A stretch of 64,000 bases of DNA from Siphonodentalium dalli. Taxonomy: Eukaryota > Mollusca > Scaphopoda > Gadilida > Siphonodentaliidae. Numbering within the stretch: position 1 is the first letter of the stretch; every line of letters begins with the position of its first letter. The DNA is taken from assembly GCA_032622095.1 (NCBI GenBank), contig CP136063.1:266719426-266783425 (forward strand), in the 5' to 3' direction. The position numbers and the translations under genes were made by a program. The notes beneath the pieces were generated by a model that was given only the letters and a program-made list of their open reading frames with translations, was not told where the DNA came from and ran no database searches. Below are positions 56,101-64,000 of this stretch, piece after piece.

Positions 56101-56941
56101 TTGTGTGTGACAATCGGGTGCCCTTTCACTCATGTAGCGATAAATGCGGTTACTTATTAACTAACAATTGTTAAGTTTGTATGGCCTTATACGGCAAAGG
56201 GTAGCCTACTTGCAGTTAGATCATGATAGCATAATGTACTATGTATCAGAATAGGTCATGATAAGTGACCCTGTTGCTTTAGTATGTGCGCATTTTTGTG
56301 TGGCAATCGGGCGCCATTTTCCCGCAATTAGCGATAAATGGGGTTACTTTGTTAAGTTTGTATGACATCATACGGAAAAAAACACAAAAATGCGCACATG
56401 CTAAACAAACAGGGCCACTTATCATGACCTATTCTGAAACATAATACATTATGCTAGCATGATCTAACTGCAAATAGGCTGCCTATTTCCGTATAAGGCC
56501 ATACAAACTTAACAATTGTTTGTTAGTAAGTAACCGCATTTATCGCTATATTAGGGAAAGGGGGCCCGATTTTCCCAAATAAATGCGCACAAAGTAAAGC
56601 AGCCTGGGTACCAATCACGCATATTCCAAAACATAATGTACTACACTATCATCCTCTAACTGCAAATAGGCTGTCGTTTACCGTACAAGGCCATAACAAC
56701 TTAACAATTGTTTATTAATAAGTACCCGCATTTTTAGCTATATGCGTGAAAAGGGCACCCGGTTGCCACACAAAAATGCGCACATACTAAAACAACAGGG
56801 CCACTGTTCATGACCCATTCTGTTACATAAAACCATACGCTGTCACGAGCTAACTGCAAATAGGCTGTTTTTTCCGTATAAGGCCATACAAACTTAACAA
56901 AGTAACCGCACTTATCGCTAACTGCGGGAAAAGGGCACCCG

Positions 56942-57240
56942 ATTGACATGTATATCGGAAGTAAACGCGACTGAATTTGAGTAATTTTCGTATCATAGAT
57001 ATAACGAAATCTCACTTCATGTAACAAATCTCAGAAGAGTAAAGCTGTGAAATGTGAGCTGACTTTTTACAATCAACTTAAATGGAAACCCCATGCACTC
57101 CAATGGCCCGTATTGCCGGCTTTAGCACATGAAACGTTGCCGCGGTCGGACATGATGATTTGCTATGTTAAGATTAACATTAAATGCGATAGTTATAACA
57201 ACAATCATGTGTTAAGTTAACATGGCGTTATAAGCAAACA
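56942..57240. other. Unpaired centre of the giant element
   Basis: About 300 bp without the ~190-bp unit boxes, from GATTGACATGTATATCGG to ATGGCGTTATAAGCAAAC. It separates left- and right-oriented units. Subtracting the nested hAT element, it lies about 5.0 kb from the left tip and 5.25 kb from the right tip. No ORF. Confidence 0.55.
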
Positions 57241-60200
57241 GGTGGACTTATTACGACACAAATGTTAAATTGATATGGCCTTATATGGTAACATGTAACC
57301 TATATACAGTTATATCATGACAGAGTAGTGTACGGCGTATCTTAATAGGTTATGATAGGTGCACCAGATGCTTTACTTTGTGCGCATCTCTGTTTGATAA
57401 CCAGGCAACCTTTCCCCCTCATATGACGATAAAGGCAGTTATCACACAATTGTTATCAACAATTGTTAAGTTGTTATGGCCTTATACGGTAACAGACCGC
57501 CTATTTACAGTTAAATCATGATAGAGTTAAATCATGATATAGCGATAAATGCGGTTACTTATTAACTAACAATTGATAAGTTTGTATGGCCTTATAGAAT
57601 AGGTCATGATAAGTATGTGCGCATTTTTTGTGTGGCAATCGGGTGCCCCTTTCCCGCATATAGCTATAAATGCGGTTACGTATTAACAAACAATTGCCAA
57701 GTCGTTATGGCCTGATACGGTATAGGCAGCCTATTTGCAGTTAAATCACGATAGAGTAGTGCAATATGTATTAGAATAGGTCGTGATAGGTACCCATGGT
57801 GTTTTACTTTGTGCGCATCTTGTGAGAGAATCGGGTACCTTTCCCGTATATAGCGATAAATGTGGTTTCTTATTAACAAACAATTGTTAAGTTTGTATGA
57901 CCTTATACGGAAAAAGGCAGCCCACTTGCAGTTAGATCGTGATAGCGTAATGTGTTCTATATCAGAATAGGTCATGATAAGTGACCCTGTTGCTTTAGTT
58001 TGTACGCATTTTTGTGTGGGAATCGGTTGCCCTTTTCCCGCATACAGCTATAAATGCGGGTACTTATTAACAAACAATTGTTAAGTTGTTATGGCCTTGT
58101 ATGGTAAAAGACAGCCTATTTGCAGTTATATCATGATAGAGCAGTGCATTATATATTAGAATAGGTCGTGATTGGTACCCATGGCTCTTTACTTTGTGCT
58201 CATTAATGTGTGAAAATCGGGCACCCTTTCCCTCATATAGCGATAAATGCGGTTACTTATTAACTAACAATTGTTAAGTTTGTATGGCCTTATACGGCAA
58301 AGGGCAGCCTAATTGCAGTTAGATCATGATAGCATAATGTATTATGTATCAGAATAGGTCATGATAAGTGGCCCTGTTTCGTTAGCATGTGCGCATTTTT
58401 GTGTGGGAATCGATTGCCCTTTTTCCGCATACAGCTATAAATGTGGTTACTTTGTTAAGTTTGTATGGCCTTATACGGCAAATGGCAGTCTAATTGCAGT
58501 TAGATCGTGATAGCGTAAAGAATTATGTATCAGAATAGGTCATGAACAGTGGCCCTTTGCTTTAGTATGTGCGCATTGTTTTGTGGCAATCGTGTGCCCT
58601 TTTCCCGCATATAGCTATAAATGCGGGTACTTATTAACAAACAATTGTTAAGTTGTTATGGCCTTGTACGGTAAACGACAGCCTATTTGCAGTTAGAGGA
58701 TGATAGTGTAGTACATTATGTATTGGAATATGCGTGATTGGTACCCAGGGTGCTTTACTTTGTGCGCATTTATTTGTGAAAATCGGGCCCCCTTTCCCTA
58801 ATATTGCGATAAATGCGGTTACTTATTAACAAACAATTGTTAAGTTTGTATGGCCTTATACGGAAATAGGCAGCCTATTTGCAGTTAGATCATGCTAGCA
58901 TAATGTATTATGTTTCAGAATAGGTCATGATAAGTGGCCCTGTTTGTTTAGCATGTGCGCATTTGTGTGTGGAAATCGGTTGACCTTTTCCCGCATGCAG
59001 CTATAAATATGGTTACTTTGTTAAGTTTGTATGGCCTTATACGGCAAAGGGCAGTCTAATTGCAGTTAGATCGTGATAGCGTAAAGTATTATGTATCAGA
59101 ATAGGTCATGACCAGTGACCCTGTTGATTTAGTATGTGCGCATTTATGCGTGGCAATCGGGTGCCATTGTCTCGCATATAGCTATAAATGCGGGTACTTA
59201 TTAACAAACAATTGTTAAGTTTGTATGGCCTTATACGGAAAATGGCATCCTATTTGCAGTTAAATCATGATAGCATAATGCATTATGTATCAGAAGAGGT
59301 CACGATAAGTGACCCTGTTGCTTTAGTGTGTGCGCACTTTTGTGTAGCAATCGGGTGCCATTTTCTCGCATATTGCTATAAAAGCGGGTACTTATTAACA
59401 AACAATTGTTAAGTTTGTATGGCCTTATACTGAAATAGGCAGCCTATTTGCAGTTAGATCATGCTAGCATAGTGTATTATGTATCAGAATAGGTCATGAT
59501 AAGTGGCCCTGTTTGTTTAGCATGTGCGCATTTTTGTGTGGAAATCGGTTGACCTTTTCTCGCATGCAGCTATAAATATGGTTACTTTGTTAAGTTTGTA
59601 TGTCCTTATACGGCAAAGGGCAGTCTAATTGCAGTTAGATCGTGATAGCGTAAAGTATTATGTATCAGAATAGGTCATGACCAGTGGCCCTGTTGCTTTA
59701 GTATGTGCGCATTTATGTGTGGCAATCGGGTGCCATTTTCTCGCATATAGCTATAAATGCGGGTACTTATTAACAAACAATTGTTAAGTTTGTATGGCCT
59801 TATACGGAAAAGGGCATCCTATTTGCAGTTAAATCATGATAGCATAATGTATTATGTATCAGAGCAGGTCATGGTAAGTGACCCTGTTGCTTTAGTATGA
59901 GCGCATTTGTGTGTGGTAATCGGGTGACCTTTCCCTCATATAGCGACAAATGCGGTTACTTATTAACTAACAATTGTTAAGTTTGTATGGCCTTATACGA
60001 CAAAGAGCAGCCTAATTGCAGTTAGATCATGATAGCATAATGTATTATGTATCAGAATAGGTCACGATAAGTGACCCTGTTGCTTTAGTGTGTGCGCATT
60101 TTTGTGTGGAAAAACTGGAAATCGGGTGCCCTTTTCCCACAATTAGCGTAAATGCGGTTAATTTGTTAAGTTGGTATGGCCTTATACGACAAAGGGCAGC

Positions 60201-62040
60201 CTAATTGCAGTTAGATCGTGATAGCGTAAAGTATTATGTATGAGAATATGTCATGATAAGTGGCCCTGTTTCTTTAGTATGTGCGCATTTTTGTGTGGCA
60301 ATCAAATGCCCTTTTCCCGCATATACATGTAGCTATAAATGCGGTTACGTATTAACAAACAATTGTAAAGTTATTATCGCCTCATACGGTAAAAGACAGC
60401 CTATTTGCTGTTAAATCACGATAGCGATAAACTAACAATTGTTAAGTTTGTATGGCCTTATACGACAAAGAGCAGCCTAATTGCAGTTAGATCATGATAG
60501 CATAATGTATTATGTATCAGAATAGGTCACGATAAGTGACCCTGTTGCTTTAGTGTGTGCGCATTTTTGTGTGGAAAAACTGGAAATCGGGTGCCCTTTT
60601 CCCACAATTAGCGATAAATGCGGTTAATTTGTTAAGTTGGTATGGCCTTATACGACAAAGGGCAACCTAATTGCAGTTAGATCGTGATAGCGTAAAGTAT
60701 TATGTATGAGAATATGTCATGATAAGTGGCCCTGCTTCTTTAGTATGTGCGCATTTTTGTGTGGCAATCAAATGCCCCTTTCCCGCATATACATGTAGCT
60801 ATAAATGCGGTTACGTATTAACAAACAATTGTAAAGTTATTATCGCCTCATACGGTAAAAGACAGCCTATTTGCTGTTAAATCACGATATAGTAGTGCAT
60901 TAGGTATTAGAAGAGGTCGTGATAGGTACCCAGGGGGCCTTACGTTGTGCACATTTTTGTGTGGGAAACGGTTGCTCTTTTCCCGCATACAGCTATAAAT
61001 GTGTTTACTTTGTTAAGTTTGTATGGCCTTATACGGCAAAGGGCAGCCTAATTGCAGTTAGATCGTGATAGCGTAAAGTATTATGTATTGGAATAGGCCA
61101 TGACCAGTGGCCCTGTTGCTTTAGTATATGCGCATTTTTGTGTGGCAATCGGGTACTCTTGTACGGTAAAAGACTGCCTATTTGCAGTTAGATGATGATA
61201 GCGTAGTGCATTATGTATTGGAATAGGTCGTGATTGGTACCCAGGGTGCTTAACATTGTGCGCGTTTATTTGTGAAAATCGGGCACCCTTTCCCTCATGT
61301 AGCGATAAATGCGGTTACTTATTAACTAACAATTGTTAAGTTTGTAAACTTTGTATGGCCTTATACGGAAAAGGGTAGCCTATTTGCAGTTAGATCGTGA
61401 TAGCATAATGTATTATGTATCAGAATAGGTCATGATAAGTGGCCCTGTTTCTTTAGTATGTGCGCATTTATGTGTGGCAATCGGGTGCCCTTTTCCCGCG
61501 TATTGCTATAAATGCGGGTACTTATTAACAAACAATTATTAAGTTGTTATGGCCTTGTACGGTAAAAGACAGCCTATTTGCAGTTATATGATGATAGTGT
61601 AGTGCATTATGTATTGGAATAGGTCGTGATTGGTACCCAGGGTGCTTAACATTGTGCGCGTTTATTTGTGAAAATCGGGCACCCTTTCCCTCATATAGCG
61701 ATAAATGCGGTTACTTATTAACTAACAATTGTTAAGTTTGTATGGCCTTATACGGAAAAGGGTAGCCTATTTGCAGTTAGATCATGATAGCATAATGTAT
61801 TATGTATCAGAATAGGTCATGATAAGTGGCCCTGTTTCTTTACTATGTGCGCATTTATGTGTGGCAATCGGTTGCCCTTTTCGCGCAATCAGCGATAAAT
61901 GCGGTTACTTAGCTTGTTAACGAATACTTGTTAAGCGCCTTATACTGTAAAGGGCAGCCTATTTGCAGTTAGATCAGACTAGAGTAGAATATTGTGTATC
62001 ATACCAGGCGATGGTAGATGCCCTTGTCTTTTAGTTTGTG
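57241..62040. repeat. Right-arm array of ~190-bp units
   Basis: The same units as in the left arm, inverted: TTGTTAAGTTTGTATGGCC, TTGCAGTTAGATCATGATAG, ATTATGTATCAGAATAGG, TGTGCGCATTT and CTATAAATGCGG recur about 25 times. Types A and B alternate irregularly. A pair of neighbouring copies (about 60000-60410 and 60430-60860) is almost identical, showing recent local duplication of a two-unit block. Confidence 0.87.
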
Positions 62041-62490
62041 CTCATTTCTGTGTACCATTTGGTCGCATATAGCGACTTTAGCAGGCAAGTGGTTAAATTT
62101 AGATAGTCGTATAGGCAAAAATTGAGTCTTATTGCAGTTAGATTGCGATAACATAGTATATGTTGTTTCAATATAGAACGTGAGGGGTGACCTGATTTCT
62201 TCCGATTGTGCGCATCTCTGTGTAAGGCTCGGGTACCCTACGCCCACATGTAGCGATGAATGTGGTTACCTATTACGATGGAAGCGGCACAAAAGGGGTT
62301 AACCTTGTGAACATGTTGTTAATATTTTTGGACGAAGAGCATCAGTATATTGTCTGGAGAATGAATATTTGAAATTTGGATCCATTTCAAGCGCATTACC
62401 GTTCAAATCGGCCAGTAACGTATATCAGTAACGTAGGTAACGGGTCGCGGTGGTCGCGGGTCGCGGCTACCTATCACCAAATAAGATCTC

Positions 62491-62499
62491 TATATATAG

Positions 62500-62542
<43 letters not shown>
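62491..62542. repeat. (TA)n microsatellite, right end of giant element
   Basis: About 25 TA units with a single GC interruption, abutting the right tip of the giant element and followed by TGACACAC. Confidence 0.95.
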
Positions 62543-62545
<3 letters not shown>

Positions 62546-62550
62546 CACAC

Positions 62551-63738
62551 TGGCTGAGTCCATGACAAATAGTTGATATATAGCATTGCTTCTTTCATTT
62601 AATTAAAGCTCACCTCGTTAAAACGCATGTCAAACGTATTTGTTTACAAATTGCATTGGGTGCGACAATTTGCAGTAGGTCCCTATTTGCGGAGATCGCT
62701 TTGCGGAAGTCCCCGAATTCGCGGATGCCTCTAAAATGGGTGATATATGTAGATTTTAATGAGGGAACGGGTGCGTATATGTCAATTGATACGTATTTTA
62801 AACAAATAACGACACGACCATCATAATAGAGGTCTAGCTGTTCTTTCAATTATATATGCGCCGAGTTCACTTGGTGCAAATCAAACGGCGATAAATATTC
62901 TCGTGTGTCAGAAGGACTCCTTAAAGTTGTGAATAAGATGAAGAATATTTATTAGATGTTATTTATTAAGTCAATCAAATAATGTTATTCATTAGTTATA
63001 TATGTATACACTCCCGGAGATGGCTGCGCGGATATCCTGATCACGCAAATTAAATTGCGGAGCTCCCCTAAAATGGGCGAAATATGTTGATTTTAATGAG
63101 GGAACGGGTGCGAATATGTCAATTGATACGTATTTTAAACAAATAACGACACGATCATCATAATAGAGGTCTGTTCTATCAATTATATATGCGCCGAGTT
63201 CACTTGGTGCAAATCAAACGGCGATAATTAAACATTCTCGTGTGCCAGAAGGACTCCTTAAAGTTGTGAATAAGATGAAGAATATTTATCAGATGTTATT
63301 TAACAAGTCAAATAATATAATTTGATTGACTTGTTAAATAACATCTAATAAATATTCTTCATCTTATTCACAACTAACTAATGAATAATATTATTTGATT
63401 GACTTGTTAAATAATATCTAATAGATATTCTTCATCTTATTCACAACTTTAAGGAGTCTTTCTGGCACACGACAATATTATAGTCAATTCAATGTCAAAT
63501 CGCGCCTTTCGCCGGAAAGCAGATGGGAACAGACCGGACGAAGTCGGGCCCACCAGTCAATGTAATAAAAAGCGAGACAGATTTAAGAATGTATGTATAA
63601 CACGAGAAACGGGAAAAGGTGGTATAAGGAAGTATCCAAATTTCCCACATGGAATTTGAAAGCTAGTTTATATAATAATTATATTATAATTTCTATTTAT
63701 GGCTAATATGGCTGAATAGGTCACTCTCACCGGTTTTC
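62551..63738. repeat. Direct duplication (337 bp) plus inverted third copy
   Basis: CTAAAATGGG at 62731 and 63068 marks two direct copies. They share AATGAGGGAACGGGTGCG, GCGCCGAGTTCACTTGG and AGAAGGACTCCTTAAAGTTG. From about 63318 to 63475 part of the unit returns twice in inverted orientation (CTTCATCTTATTCACAAC, TTAAGGAGTCTTTCTGGC). There is no coding sequence. The segment 63476-63738 shows nothing else. Confidence 0.8.
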
Positions 63739-63819
63739 TGTGATAAAGTTACCCAGGTTCCTGAAATTGTGATAAAGTTACCCAGGTTGGAGAAGAATGT
63801 GATAAAGTTACCCAGGTTA
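63739..63819. repeat. 30-bp minisatellite, 3 copies
   Basis: TGTGATAAAGTTACCCAGG begins at about 63739, 63769 and 63799, with variable 8-11-base tails. The remaining sequence to the window end has no recognised feature. Confidence 0.85.
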
Positions 63820-64000
63820 ATAATAGTTCATGTTTAGCAACAAATTATTGATTATTGTGATCAAAATGACGAACTACAGTACTATAATATGTCTTAATAT
63901 ATGCTTGATAAGGGCTATTACTTGCCAAAACTGATCAATATTTCCCTCTGTCACTTTTAAATCGAGTTGATATTGTGAGATTTGCTTAACCTGGATAACT

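Larger units (their letters stand above)
51240..56941. repeat. Left-arm array of ~190-bp units
   Basis: Units contain AACCGCATTTATCGCTATATG, a ATGCGCACA box, CCTATTCTGATACATAAT, ATCTAACTGCAA and GGCCATACAAACTTAACAA. GCGCACA recurs every 180-196 bp (53631, 54003, 54389, 54570 and so on). Two unit types exist: A with CTAAAGCAACAGGGCCACTT, and B with AAGCACCCTGGGTACCAATC. The block 55316-56375 runs in the opposite orientation to the rest of this arm. A hAT pseudo-transposon interrupts it. Confidence 0.85.
50626..62542. mobile_element. Giant 11.9-kb inverted-repeat (Foldback-like) element
   Basis: The tips GAGATCTTATTTGGTGATAG (from 50713) and its reverse complement (to 62490) begin inverted arms. 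The outer ~550 bp of each is almost identical, including CGCGACC triplets and GGTTAACCCCTTTTGTGCCG. Inside, both arms consist of ~190-bp units in mirrored orientation. Around 56942-57240 is about 300 bp that fits neither arm and may be the centre. (TA)n flanks both tips, and TGACACAC occurs outside both (50618-50625 and 62543-62550), a candidate 8-bp duplication. There is no ORF of its own. The class is unknown. Confidence 0.78.

Noticed and set aside
51240-62040. Giant element as a Polinton/Maverick or other large DNA transposon
   Set aside because: No polymerase, integrase or capsid-like frame exists; the interior is almost all ~190-bp repeat. The absence of coding content rules out an intact autonomous element.

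Overview
The window is eukaryotic nuclear DNA: AT-rich, without operons, and crowded with long inverted repeats, minisatellites, a LINE and rolling-circle transposon copies. A marine invertebrate, most likely a mollusc, is my inference. It rests on an unusual single-exon nicotinic-type Cys-loop receptor gene, a Tx1-like LINE, non-autonomous Helitron-like elements with a central tandem array and a 5' microsatellite, and a tandem repeat that ends in a GTATACCCCCC / GGGGGGTATA hairpin. No sequence search was possible, so the species is not identified.

Layout. 1-6.3 kb: short inverted-repeat elements (MITE-like), a 199-bp tandem repeat and a hAT-type element with a perfect 8-bp target duplication. 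7.0-12.5 kb: one structurally complete LINE, with a zinc-knuckle ORF1, an APE-RT ORF2 and a poly(A) tail. About 0.5 kb further on lies the 5' 38 bp of a U2 snRNA-like sequence. 13-20 kb: more MITEs, including a family with 69-bp palindromes inside both ends, a 3.2-kb inverted-repeat element and a 50-bp minisatellite. 20.9-22.1 kb: the receptor gene, the only convincing host protein gene. 24.3-34.6 kb: five degenerate copies of a ~0.95-kb unit, each loaded with other insertions (a 26-bp minisatellite, a TTAA MITE, hairpins, a Foldback-like element). 36.6-43.2 kb: a hAT-like element, then head-to-tail Helitron-like copies. 43.2-45.6 kb: a LINE tail remnant and a 29-bp minisatellite. 46.8-49.05 kb: four more Helitron-like copies in tandem. 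50.6-62.5 kb: one giant inverted-repeat element, built almost wholly of ~190-bp units, with a hAT pseudo-transposon nested in its left arm. 62.5-64 kb: short direct and inverted duplications.

How the parts relate. There is no multi-gene pathway. The only proteins that would work together are the two LINE proteins, whose ORF1 binds RNA and whose ORF2 nicks DNA and reverse transcribes. The other mobile elements are non-autonomous and would depend on enzymes encoded elsewhere (hAT, TTAA-type/piggyBac-like, and Helitron Rep-helicase). Most open frames in the repeats are artefacts of repeats that lack stop codons. The most unusual structures are the 11.9-kb palindromic element, the head-to-tail Helitron-like arrays with variable 122-bp unit number, and a 69-bp palindrome shared by MITE families with unrelated ends.
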